DNA of 64,000 bases, taken from Ureibacillus manganicus DSM 26584 (GTDB taxonomy: Bacteria > Bacillota > Bacilli > Bacillales_A > Planococcaceae). The DNA is taken from NCBI RefSeq assembly GCF_000772945.1, contig NZ_JPVN01000006.1, forward strand, positions 1 to 64,000. The letters are read 5' to 3'. The translations under genes and the position numbers were made by a program. Position 1 is the stretch's first letter. Every line of letters begins with the position of its first letter. The notes beneath the pieces were generated by a model that searched no databases, was not told the origin of the DNA, and saw nothing but the letters and a program-made list of their open reading frames with translations. This document shows, in pieces, positions 55,670 through 63,364 of this stretch.

Positions 55670-56278
55670 ATGCAACATATATTTAAAGCAGGAACAGACA
55701 CAAATAAGCCAGTATTATTATTACTACACGGTACTGGTGGAAATGAAAATGACTTATTACCATTAGCAGATATTGTAGACCCTTCTGCTTCGGTTCTGAG
55801 TGTTAGAGGAAATGTATTAGAAAACGGCATGCCACGTTTTTTCAAACGACTTGCCGAAGGTGTATTTGATATCGAAGATTTAATTTTCCGTACGAATGAA
55901 TTAAATCAATTTTTAGACGATGCAGCAAAAGAATATAAATTTGACCGTAACAATATTGTAGCGATTGGTTATTCAAATGGTGCAAATATCGCAGCAAGTT
56001 TGCTATTCCATTTTGCAGATGCATTGAAAGGTGCAATTCTACACCATCCAATGGTTCCAAGAAGAGGAATTGATTTGCCGAATTTAGATGGTAAAAACGT
56101 ATTTATCGCAGCAGGTGTAAATGATCCAATTTGTCCTCAACATGAATCGGTAGATTTACAAGCGTTGTTAGAAGGTGCAGGGGCAACTGTAGAAATCAAA
56201 TGGGAAAACTTTGGTCATCAGTTAACGATGAGCGAAGTGCAAGCTGCAAAAGCTTGGTATGAAAGTAAATTTAAATAA
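55670..56278 (+). CDS. mhqD: Phospholipase/carboxylesterase family hydrolase, MhqD-like
   Basis: 202 aa alpha/beta-hydrolase. LLHGTGGNENDLLPLA is the oxyanion region, GYSNGAN holds the nucleophile serine, and the acid and histidine come from NDPICP and FGHQLT. ATG 55670 has AAGGGGA upstream; an in-frame GTG at 55661 is less likely. B. subtilis mhqD is part of the MhqR regulon, which supports the reading of the operators upstream. Last gene of the operon. Confidence 0.9.
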   Translation: MQHIFKAGTDTNKPVLLLLHGTGGNENDLLPLADIVDPSASVLSVRGNVLENGMPRFFKRLAEGVFDIEDLIFRTNELNQFLDDAAKEYKFDRNNIVAIGYSNGANIAASLLFHFADALKGAILHHPMVPRRGIDLPNLDGKNVFIAAGVNDPICPQHESVDLQALLEGAGATVEIKWENFGHQLTMSEVQAAKAWYESKFK

Positions 56279-56288
56279 GTTTGAAAGA

Positions 56289-56327
56289 GGGACTACATCC
56301 GTGAATAATAGGGTGTAGCCCTTTTTT
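56289..56327 (+). terminator. Intrinsic terminator of the mhq operon
   Basis: GGGACTACATCC pairs with GGGTGTAGCCC (one bulge, G-U allowed), followed by six T. Confidence 0.85.
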
Positions 56328-56354
56328 AGTTAGCGTAAATTTATTTAGTAAAAA

Positions 56355-56383
56355 TGAAACTATTTTAATAAGGTAACCGTCTA
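56355..56383 (+). promoter_or_regulatory. ECF-type promoter upstream of the sigma gene
   Basis: TGAAAC (56355-56360), 17-nt spacer, CGTCTA (56378-56383). The GAAAC/CGTC pair is the classic ECF sigma promoter form, 28 bp before the sigma factor start, so autoregulation is likely. Confidence 0.7.
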
Positions 56384-56410
56384 TTTAAAAATTTGAAGGA
56401 GGGGTGTTAA

Positions 56411-56920
56411 GTGAGTACAGACATAGAGCAGGAATTGCGCTTGCATTACTTAACCCTTATAAAACTTGCTTTTATATATGTGAAAAATAAAGAAATGGCT
56501 GAAGATATTGTACAAGATGTTTGTGTAAGAGCCATCGAAAACAAAAATCGATTTCGTGGTGATGCTACTTACAAAACGTACTTAATGAAAATGACAATCA
56601 ATCGAAGTTATGACTACTTAAGAAGTTGGACATATCGTCAGGAATCAGTTAAATCCTTTGTTCACCAACTATTTAATGGTGAATCGGTTGAGCATCAACT
56701 ATTAAAAAAGGATGAACGTGCCCAATTAGGTTTTGAAGTGTTTAAGCTAAAGCCGAAGTATAGAGAAGTATTAGTCTTGTATTATTATGAAGATTTTAAA
56801 ATACACGAAATTGCCTCTCTGTTAGACATCTCAGAAAATACGGTGAAAACACGTTTGAAACGTGCGCGGGAGCAGATGAAACAAACACTTGATATGAAAG
56901 GTGTGAATCTTGATGGATAA
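56411..56920 (+). CDS. ECF-type RNA polymerase sigma factor
   Basis: 169 aa. Region 2 (FIYVKNKEMAEDIVQDVCVRAIENKNRFRGDATYKTYLMKMTINRSYDYLR) and region 4 (LKPKYREVLVLYYYEDFKIHEIASLLDISENTVKTRLKRAREQMK, with helix-turn-helix) with no region 3, so group 4. GTG start with GGAGGGG. Overlaps the next gene, a likely anti-sigma factor, and carries an ECF promoter in front. Inducing signal unknown. Confidence 0.93.
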   Translation: MSTDIEQELRLHYLTLIKLAFIYVKNKEMAEDIVQDVCVRAIENKNRFRGDATYKTYLMKMTINRSYDYLRSWTYRQESVKSFVHQLFNGESVEHQLLKKDERAQLGFEVFKLKPKYREVLVLYYYEDFKIHEIASLLDISENTVKTRLKRAREQMKQTLDMKGVNLDG

Positions 56921-57566
56921 AGAACTCAAGGATAGTTTAAATTACATTTTCGAAAAGGAAAAATTACATGGAAGTCAAATTTCATTTAACGGCAGAAGAA
57001 AGCCAGATAGAAATAAAAAGTGGATTCCTACATTTGCATCAATAGGTATAGTAGTTATCGCTATGTTATTATTCTTTCCCTTTGAAATGGATAGCCCTTC
57101 GAATGTGAATCATGGAAGTGATGTGCCTGGGACTAAGGTGGAAGAATCGGAAATATTTAAATTGAAAGGTGCGTATATTGGAGATGCTTCATCAGTTGGA
57201 CAAATAAGTAAGTATGGTTTAGGGGATCAATCGACTTATGGTAATGGGATACAATTATATACCTCAAATGAACCTTACGGAATGCGCATTTTCCTGTTAA
57301 AGAAAATGGATCCTACAACAGATGTCGAAACCATTTTTACTACAGCATCATATCTTTTCACACTTATCCGTAATATTGAATTTGTTGAGTTTGAGTATGA
57401 AGACCAAGTTTATTCGATTTATAAATCTGATTTAGAAATGACGTTTGGCCTGAACTATTATTCATATGAAGATGAGGAATTATTGCGATCTTTCATTTCT
57501 GATATACTTTCGAATGAACAGACAAAAAATGCAATCTACCAATTAATAAAAACAACTCCTTCCTGA
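56913..57566 (+). CDS. Probable membrane-bound anti-sigma factor
   Basis: 217 aa. Short cytoplasmic N-terminus (about 35 residues), one membrane helix (WIPTFASIGIVVIAMLLFFPF), and an extracytoplasmic domain of about 160 residues. It overlaps the sigma gene by 8 bp, the usual arrangement for a cognate anti-sigma factor. The N-terminal part lacks a zinc-binding ZAS motif (no HxxxCxxC). The outer domain is not a family I recognise. Confidence 0.75.
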   Translation: MDKELKDSLNYIFEKEKLHGSQISFNGRRKPDRNKKWIPTFASIGIVVIAMLLFFPFEMDSPSNVNHGSDVPGTKVEESEIFKLKGAYIGDASSVGQISKYGLGDQSTYGNGIQLYTSNEPYGMRIFLLKKMDPTTDVETIFTTASYLFTLIRNIEFVEFEYEDQVYSIYKSDLEMTFGLNYYSYEDEELLRSFISDILSNEQTKNAIYQLIKTTPS

Positions 57567-57573
57567 ATGATTG

Positions 57574-57601
57574 AAACCGTACCTATTGCAAGGTACGGTT
57601 T
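57574..57601 (+). terminator. Intrinsic terminator of the sigma/anti-sigma operon
   Basis: AAACCGTACCT pairs perfectly with AGGTACGGTTT; the tail is only weakly T-rich. Confidence 0.8.
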
Positions 57602-57741
57602 CTAATTATCTCCATTTGGATAATTTTCTTTAACAAATAATTGAAAGCTTTTATTAAATAAATCAAACTGGTCTTAAGCTCATAAATGGATTGTGATTAT
57701 AATAATTTATGAAAAAGGTAGAAAAAATTGGGGTGGATAAT

Positions 57742-58443
57742 TTGTTATTTGAAACGTTGTTTTCAAAGGTGTTCTTCATTTTGTCAATCCAGTTAATGGT
57801 GACGACCATTGCTTGTGTTGGATTAATCCAGTACATTCGCTATTTGTATAATGTGAAAAAAGTTGATTGGATTGGTGCTACGTACATCGGCAAGGGAAAA
57901 GTAGATTTACATATTGACTTTAGATACATTTCAAAGTACTTTTGGGCACTGCTTATAGTAAATTTTTTAGTGTTTATAATTCTATTATTCAATCAGCACA
58001 ATTTTGGCTTGGCAATGATCTTATTTACAATTTGGTCAATATTAACAGGGGTTGAAGTGGCACTTGCATTAATTGCTGTGGATGAAAATTTAGGAACAAA
58101 AGTCCTTGCCATCACAGCTTCTATCACATTTTTGACTGCACTCATTGGATTGTATTCAGGCATTGATTTTTCATTTATGGGTAAATTTCTACTCATTGGT
58201 TTAATCATTTTAGTAGTTATTAACATTCTACGAATCTTTATAAAAATAAGTGGAACAAAACGAAAAATTATTGCATTTTTCGGGGTAGCTTTATTTACTT
58301 TATATTTAATATTTGATTTTAACCGAATTACAAGATCCGAGAATAACTGGTATGAGGCGATGAATATTGCCATAAACATATACTTGGATATTATTAATCT
58401 TTTCTTATATTTACTAGATTTGCTTTCGGCTTTTAGTAAATAA
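57742..58443 (+). CDS. Polytopic membrane protein of unknown function
   Basis: About 233 aa with six to seven hydrophobic helices and no recognised domain. TTG 57742 has GGGGTGG 5 nt upstream; an in-frame ATG at 57709 has no binding site but would add 11 residues. After the helices there is a short polar tail. Follows the sigma operon by 175 bp behind a terminator, so it is separately transcribed. Confidence 0.68.
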   Translation: MLFETLFSKVFFILSIQLMVTTIACVGLIQYIRYLYNVKKVDWIGATYIGKGKVDLHIDFRYISKYFWALLIVNFLVFIILLFNQHNFGLAMILFTIWSILTGVEVALALIAVDENLGTKVLAITASITFLTALIGLYSGIDFSFMGKFLLIGLIILVVINILRIFIKISGTKRKIIAFFGVALFTLYLIFDFNRITRSENNWYEAMNIAINIYLDIINLFLYLLDLLSAFSK

Positions 58444-58456
58444 CTTGTGATACTAG

Positions 58457-58491
58457 TGGGGCTATTCTTCCAAAGAAGAATAGTTCTTTTT
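58457..58491 (+). terminator. Intrinsic terminator of the membrane-protein gene
   Basis: GCTATTCTTC pairs with GAAGAATAGT (one G-U) around CAAA, followed by T-rich sequence. Confidence 0.85.
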
Positions 58492-58575
58492 ATTAGCTAA
58501 AAATTAATTCTTTTTATTGTACACTTTTATGTGGAAAGAGACTCTTTATTTATGAAGACTTTGAAAGGGGGAGCG

Positions 58576-58704
58576 ATGAATTCAAAAATTTTAATGGAAA
58601 TATACAATAAACAAGTACTTTTTAGATATAAGAGCTTTTTAGAGTTATTGCAAATGAGTATTTCCTCTGATCATCAAAATACTTTCAACAAGATAAGGAT
58701 ATAA
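58576..58704 (+). CDS. 42-aa small open frame with strong ribosome binding site
   Basis: MNSKILMEIYNKQVLFRYKS then FLELLQMSISSDHQNTFNKI and RI. GAAAGGGGGAG lies 4-5 nt before the ATG, stronger than most sites here. Not recognisably homologous to anything known to me. It ends 27 bp before the tandem repeat block. Confidence 0.45.
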   Translation: MNSKILMEIYNKQVLFRYKSFLELLQMSISSDHQNTFNKIRI

Positions 58705-58730
58705 AGATAGGAAGAATTCTGTGTTATGGA

Positions 58731-59146
58731 ACCTTTTACGAAAGAAATCAAGCCACAAGTGGTCATCATGGGTGTTAAAGACCTTTTTCAAAGGAAATCA
58801 AGCCACAATTGGTCATCATGGGTGTTAAAGACCTTTTTCAAAGGAAATCCAGCCTCAAAAGGTCATCATGGGTGTTATGAAGACCTTTTTCAAAGGAAAT
58901 CCAGCCTCAAAAGGTCATCATGAGTGTTATGAAGACCTTTTACGAAAGAAATCCAGCCTCAAAAGGTCATCATGGGTGTTATGAAGACCTTTTTCAAAGG
59001 AAATCAAGCCTCAAAAGGTCATCATGGATGTTATGAAGACCTTTTTCAAAGGAAATCCAGCCTCAAAAGGTCATCATGGGTGTTATGAAGACCTTTTACG
59101 AAAGAAATCAGCCTCAAAAGGTCATCGTGGGTGTTATATTACGGTC
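58731..59146. repeat. Eight tandem 49-52-bp units (minisatellite)
   Basis: Units start with GACCTTTTTCAAAGGAAATC, continue CAGCCTCAAAAGGTCATCAT and end GGGTGTTATGAA. Boundaries about 58732, 58782, 58832, 58884, 58936, 58988, 59040 and 59092. Units 1-2 are 50 bp and carry CCACAA for CCTCAA; units 3-7 are 52 bp; the last has lost one C. Within each, GACCTTTT and AAAAGGTC can pair. Some units read TTTTACGAAAGAA for TTTTTCAAAGGAA. No unique spacers, no conserved protein frame, so neither CRISPR nor coding. Confidence 0.9.
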
Positions 59147-59568
59147 AACTGACCAAGCTATAAGGGAATAACAAACAAAAAACACCCTCACTTCAAAAAG
59201 TGAGGGTGCTTTAAAGCCTTGCTATACAATATGTATGGCAAAGCCGCCTTGCCGTAGTTATTAATAAAAAGTTTTAAACCACCACTCCTCAAAGTGGGTG
59301 TTCGCAGAAGCTATCCTGTATATCGTCATTCACCGCAGTGTGACGCTCGCCATTCCAACTTCGATTAAAACTCCCTATTACAGCTCAAAGGTTAAAACTT
59401 AATATTTGTACGAACAACGCAGCTTTAATGTTATATTAAACGATTCTTTTTATATGTGCAAGTAAGTACCTCCAAAGAAAAAAGTCAAATATTTAATATT
59501 GGTAAGTAATATAAAACGAAAAAATTTTTAAATAAAAAAGCCTTCCTGAATCGGAAAACTTTCTCGGT
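59147..59568. other. Non-coding tract between the repeat block and the HD gene
   Basis: 422 bp. Contains the perfect hairpin CACCCTCACTT/AAGTGAGGGTG (59183-59209, terminator-like), then GCCTTGCTATACAATATGTA and ACCACCACTCCTCAAAGTGGGTGTTCGCAG (59278-59307), whose CCACTC...GTGGG hairpin resembles the right end of IS200/IS605-type elements. No transposase or TnpB frame is present. Interpretation as an element remnant is weak. Confidence 0.4.
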
Positions 59569-60210
59569 TTAAGTGGTTTTATTCAACACTTCATTTGTTA
59601 AATCAACAATATTTATTTGTGTATCTTCTTGCATAACATCATTTAGAATTTCGGTGCGGAAGTACTGTACACTCACTGGTAAAGGCATAGCTAAAAGCTT
59701 TGTTAAGGCTTGTTGATACATAATGACAAATTCCTTATCAGTATTCCCTCGTTTTAGTTCTGCAAAAGACTCATAAAACTGATCAAGTTTGTCAGAGAAT
59801 TCTAGAAGACGTCCTTCGATTGTGGAATCCTTTCCTTCCTTCATCCGCTCTAGGAAAATTTCCTGGAAGTCTGTTGGTATTTCTTCCATAATGAACTTCT
59901 CCATCATTTTTTCCTCTACATGGGCAATCATTTGCTTTAGCTCAACACTTGCATGCTTTACTGGCGTTTTAATATCGCCTATAAAGACTTCTGCAAAATC
60001 ATGATTGATTGTTTTTTCATATAGTGACTTCCAATTAATCGTAGCACCATTCATTTCTTCAATTGTACCAAAAAACATTGCATACTGAGATACCTTCCAT
60101 GAATGGGCGGCAACGTTATGTTCTTCGAATTTAAAGCGTCCTGGTGCTCGAAAAATTCGTTCCAAATCATTTAAACTTGTAAAAAACTTATGGATTCCGA
60201 TGGTGATCAC
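59569..60210 (-). CDS. YfbR-like HD-domain phosphohydrolase
   Basis: 213 aa. RAPGRFKFEEHNVAAHSWKV (H31, H36), INHDFAE (H70-D71) and LLEFSDKLDQF supply the HD metal ligands. Similar to the YfbR family of 5'-deoxynucleotidases and to related HD proteins in Bacilli. Start is awkward: the GTG at 60210 overlaps AAAAGGAG, and no ATG is available; an ATC three codons on (60201) has ideal spacing. Monocistronic. Confidence 0.87.
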   Translation of the reverse strand: MITIGIHKFFTSLNDLERIFRAPGRFKFEEHNVAAHSWKVSQYAMFFGTIEEMNGATINWKSLYEKTINHDFAEVFIGDIKTPVKHASVELKQMIAHVEEKMMEKFIMEEIPTDFQEIFLERMKEGKDSTIEGRLLEFSDKLDQFYESFAELKRGNTDKEFVIMYQQALTKLLAMPLPVSVQYFRTEILNDVMQEDTQINIVDLTNEVLNKTT

Positions 60211-60433
60211 TCCTTTTATACAAATCGAAGCAAAATGCCTCTAACTGCATAATAATCTTTTTCGTTTTCTTATTGTATGCATTATACCGCTTTTAACAAT
60301 TACTTAATACCTATTTAATAAAAATTTAAAAGACACTTATAGATACTGGACTAATTTCAACAAATTAGAAAAAATGTCATTGTATTATCAAAATTAAGCG
60401 CTTTCGTAATGATATAATTAATTAACATGAGTT

Positions 60434-60885
60434 ATGAGGGATGTGTACGTATTGCTGTTAACGATTTTTATATATATTCATGTCGTAAGTGCAGTAGTAT
60501 CGGTTGGTCCGCTTGTAGCATTATTACCAATCCTTAATAAAATGGAAAAACAGATGAAAGTCAACTTAGTGGTTTTGTACAAGCTTTTCAAATATCGATT
60601 ACTGTTGTCAAACATGCAGGGCATGTATTAGTACTTTCTGGGGTAATTTTGATTGGGATAAGTGCATGGACTTGGACTACTTCTTGGATTGTCATGACGA
60701 TTGCTCTAATGGTGGGCTCAATCGTCTTTTTAGCAAGAGCATTTAAGCCAACTTTAAAAACTTTTGGGACAACAGAATTTAATAAAGGTACGTTTATTGC
60801 CAAACTACGTAAATCTACAATTATTTATATTTTCTTGTTATTAATTATGCTTTGGTTAATGGTAGCAAAACCAATACTATGGTAA
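60434..60885 (+). pseudogene. Membrane protein gene split by a one-base frameshift
   Basis: The first 40 codons (MRDVYVLLLTIFIYIHVVSA, VVSVGPLVALLPILNKMEK) run into the run of five A at 60546-60550, after which coding continues in another frame: TDESQLSGFVQAFQISITVV, KHAGHVLVLSGVILIGISAW and on to MLWLMVAKPILW. Inserting one A restores a single protein of about 150 aa with four helices, similar in style to small DUF2269-like proteins. Could be a true mutation, a sequencing error in the A run, or slippage. Terminator follows. Confidence 0.75.
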
Positions 60886-60890
60886 AGAAA

Positions 60891-60922
60891 AAGGGCTTTG
60901 ACAAATTGGTCAAAGCTCTTTT
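60891..60922. terminator. Bidirectional terminator
   Basis: AAGGGCTTTGAC pairs with GTCAAAGCTCTT (one G-U) between the split membrane gene and the convergent yjfB-like gene, flanked by A and T runs. Confidence 0.85.
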
Positions 60923-60926
60923 CTCA

Positions 60927-61109
60927 TCACACAGATACGTCAATTACCGTACCCTTATGTGGATGTGTGGCAGCTGGTTGCGTTGGCATGCTTTTAAGCA
61001 ATTCAACAGTTCCTTGTGTGCCTAGATTTAGGGTTTTGTCAAGAATGCTCATTTGCAAAGTTTGTTGAAGTGATGCAACTTGAGCTGACATAAATGAACT
61101 TAATTCCAT
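60927..61109 (-). CDS. yjfB: YjfB family small protein (putative motility protein)
   Basis: 60 aa. MELSSFMSAQVASLQQTLQM with a helical middle and the tail HPHKGTVIDVSV match YjfB (PF14070-like), found in flagellated Bacillales. GGAGGG lies 6-9 nt before the ATG. Function unknown; named from coregulation with motility in B. subtilis. Confidence 0.85.
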   Translation of the reverse strand: MELSSFMSAQVASLQQTLQMSILDKTLNLGTQGTVELLKSMPTQPAATHPHKGTVIDVSV

Positions 61110-61159
61110 AGGAAACCCTCCTTTATATGTATATCGACATTTGAAGTGAAATGATTAAT

Positions 61160-61177
61160 TTACCTAATATTAGGTAA
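61160..61177. promoter_or_regulatory. Perfect 18-bp palindrome between yjfB and sodC
   Basis: TTACCTAATATTAGGTAA, 9-bp arms with no mismatch, in the middle of the 144-bp divergent region. Looks like a dimeric repressor operator (Rrf2, MarR or metal-sensor type); regulator not identifiable. Confidence 0.6.
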
Positions 61178-61253
61178 TGCTACAATTTTCGACAAATTAT
61201 TGAATACTCTTTAGTTGGATAGGAGATACTTTCCTTGAAAAGGAGGGGTAATA

Positions 61254-61817
61254 ATGAAAAGGAATATATTGTTATTAGGTCTTAGTATCGTTTTCTTAAG
61301 TGGATGCAATTTGTTTGGAGTTGGACAACAAGAAGCTACTATACCTGTAGTTGCACAAGAGGCTTTACACGCTGAAGCAAAAATGATGGACACTGAAGGA
61401 AATGAAGTGGGTGAAGTTAAATTTGCTGAGAGTGAGGATGGCGTACTCATTTCACTTAATCTAAAAAATGTGCCAGAAGGTCAGCATGGTATTCATATTC
61501 ACACAGTAGGTAAATGTGAACAACCGACATTTGAATCTGCAGGTGCACATTTTAATCCTACGAACAAGAAACACGGAATTGATAACCCAGCAGGTCCACA
61601 TGCAGGAGATTTACCAAATGTAAGTTCAGAAAATGGAGAAGTTGTTTCTGAATTTGTTGCAAAAAACATTACGTTGGAAAAAGGAATGGCAAATTCCTTA
61701 TTTGACGAGGATGGAAGTTCAATCGTTTTACATGAAAAAGCAGATGACTATGTAACAGATCCTGCAGGTAATTCAGGTGCACGTATTGCGTGTGGTGTTA
61801 TTACTATAGCTGAATAA
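61254..61817 (+). CDS. sodC: Cu/Zn superoxide dismutase-like lipoprotein
   Basis: 187 aa. Lipobox LSGC (Cys18). All metal ligands of Cu/Zn SOD can be placed: H81, H83, H99 and H160 for copper, H99, H107, H116 and D119 for zinc, and the disulfide pair C88-C180 in [12 protein letters not shown]. The active-site arginine is R177. So an active enzyme is expected, unlike B. subtilis YojM, which as I recall lacks some copper ligands. AAAGGAGGGG precedes the ATG. Extracytoplasmic superoxide defence. Confidence 0.92.
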   Translation: MKRNILLLGLSIVFLSGCNLFGVGQQEATIPVVAQEALHAEAKMMDTEGNEVGEVKFAESEDGVLISLNLKNVPEGQHGIHIHTVGKCEQPTFESAGAHFNPTNKKHGIDNPAGPHAGDLPNVSSENGEVVSEFVAKNITLEKGMANSLFDEDGSSIVLHEKADDYVTDPAGNSGARIACGVITIAE

Positions 61818-61821
61818 GAAT

Positions 61822-61874
61822 AAAAAAGTAATTCACATTGGCCAATAACAATGGGCGTATTGAATTACTTTTTT
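61822..61874 (+). terminator. Intrinsic terminator of sodC
   Basis: AAAAAAGTAATTCA pairs with TGAATTACTTTTTT around an inner CATTG/CAATG. The rest of 61875-62128 shows no gene. Confidence 0.88.
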
Positions 61875-62128
61875 ATTTTTATAATATAATGTTATATAAC
61901 AATACCATCCATCCGATGGATTATTCTAATATAGTTTTTGGACATAATGGTATTTTTATACTCAAAGTGTTGAAAACAAAAGGTTGACGTGGAAACGGTA
62001 GTGATATTGAAAAGGTTTATTAATATATTGAAAATTTTAAATATTTCAGTATAACATAACAATACTTTTTTGAGTTGTATTTATGCTTAAAAATACACTT
62101 TTAATCTATTGACTGAAATATAAAAAGA

Positions 62129-62157
62129 TTGACACAGTTCTATTTTAATAGTTAAAT
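62129..62157 (+). promoter_or_regulatory. Sigma-A promoter of the TAXI-TRAP operon
   Basis: TTGACA (62129-62134), 17-nt spacer, TTAAAT (62152-62157), about 40 bp before the GTG start. Confidence 0.65.
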
Positions 62158-62197
62158 ATATACTGTACTGTAACAAATTTCGCTAGGAGGGGTTTAT

Positions 62198-63217
62198 GTG
62201 AAAAACAAGAAATATTGGTTACTTACAGTATTGAGCGTAATGCTAATCATGGTATTGGCTGCGTGTGGTGGGGAATCTGCTACTAAAGAAAATACTGAAA
62301 AAGAAAACACAAATGGTGAATCGACTTCAACAGATAATGGTTCAAAGTCATCTGATATTGAATTCCTAAGTTTAGCTACAGGTGGAACACAAGGAACTTA
62401 TTATGCACTTGGTGGTACATTTGCTGATTTAATTACAGATGAAACTGGAATTAAAACAACTGCAGAAGTTTCTCAAGCATCTGCTGCCAATGTAAACGCT
62501 TTAAAAGCTGGGGATGCTGAAATTGTATTTATCCAAACGGATATTGCTTACTATGCAAAAAACGGTGAGTTAATGTTCGAAGGCGATGCAATGGAAAACC
62601 TTGTTGCAATCGGTGGTTTATATCCAGAAACAGTTCAATTAGTAACAACTGCAAACTCTGGAATCAAATCTTTTGAAGACCTTAAAGGTAAAAAAGTATC
62701 TGTAGGTGCTCCTGGTTCTGGTACTTACGCTAACGCTGAGCAATTACTAGAAATTCACGGATTATCAATTAAAGACGATATCCAAGCACAAAATTTAGAC
62801 TTCGGTGAGTCTACTGATGGTTTACAAACTGGTCAAATCGATGCTGCATTCATCACGGCTGGATATCCAACAGCTGCTGTTGAGGCTTTAGGCGCTACTG
62901 CAGATGTGGTAATTGTTCCTGTAGCTGCTGATAAAGCAGAAGCATTAATTGCTAAATATCCATATTATGCTAAGGATACAATTCCAGCAGGTACGTATGG
63001 TTTAGAGTCTGATGTACCAGCAGTTTCAGTATTAGCTATGATTGCAACTACATCTGATCTTCCAGAAGATGTTGCTTATGGTATTACAAAAGCGATTTAT
63101 GCTAATGCAGAAAAGATTAGCCATGCTAAAGGTGCGTTTATTAAAACAGAAACTGCTTTAGATGGTATTGGAATTCCTGTTCACCCAGGTGCACAAAAAT
63201 TCTTTGATGAACAATAA
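62198..63217 (+). CDS. TAXI family TRAP transporter solute-binding lipoprotein
   Basis: 339 aa. Lipobox LAAC (Cys23), Ser/Thr/Asn-rich linker, then the TAXI domain (LATGGTQGTYYALGGTFADL, KKVSVGAPGSGTYANAEQLL, QIDAAFITAGYPTAAV). Binds small organic acids or amino acids for a fused TRAP permease. GTG start with AGGAGGGG. A strong terminator lies between it and the DUF1850 gene, so the binding protein should outnumber the permease. Confidence 0.94.
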   Translation: MKNKKYWLLTVLSVMLIMVLAACGGESATKENTEKENTNGESTSTDNGSKSSDIEFLSLATGGTQGTYYALGGTFADLITDETGIKTTAEVSQASAANVNALKAGDAEIVFIQTDIAYYAKNGELMFEGDAMENLVAIGGLYPETVQLVTTANSGIKSFEDLKGKKVSVGAPGSGTYANAEQLLEIHGLSIKDDIQAQNLDFGESTDGLQTGQIDAAFITAGYPTAAVEALGATADVVIVPVAADKAEALIAKYPYYAKDTIPAGTYGLESDVPAVSVLAMIATTSDLPEDVAYGITKAIYANAEKISHAKGAFIKTETALDGIGIPVHPGAQKFFDEQ

Positions 63218-63230
63218 TTAATGAGATGAA

Positions 63231-63268
63231 GGGCTTGAAGACACAACTGCTTCTTCAAGCCCCTTTTT
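63231..63268 (+). terminator. Intraoperonic terminator after the TAXI gene
   Basis: GGGCTTGAAG pairs perfectly with CTTCAAGCCC, then CTTTTT. Same position relative to its transporter as the hairpin at 30127. Confidence 0.9.
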
Positions 63269-63364
63269 AATAATAACTTAATCCATCATAGGTACGTATT
63301 TACAACTTAGACTGTTCATCCAAGAACCTTGACAGTCGCTTAATATTAAAATTGAGGCGATGAA

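Noticed and set aside
58726-58923. 65-codon frame in the 52-bp repeat block
   Set aside because: The unit length of 50-52 bp is not a multiple of three, so the frame changes from unit to unit; the protein would not repeat and has no ribosome binding site.
58731-59146. CRISPR array
   Set aside because: Units abut without unique spacers and no cas gene is in the window.
60434-60885. Two separate small genes
   Set aside because: Coding character and hydrophobic pattern continue across the A5 run once one base is added; the second frame begins without its own ribosome binding site.
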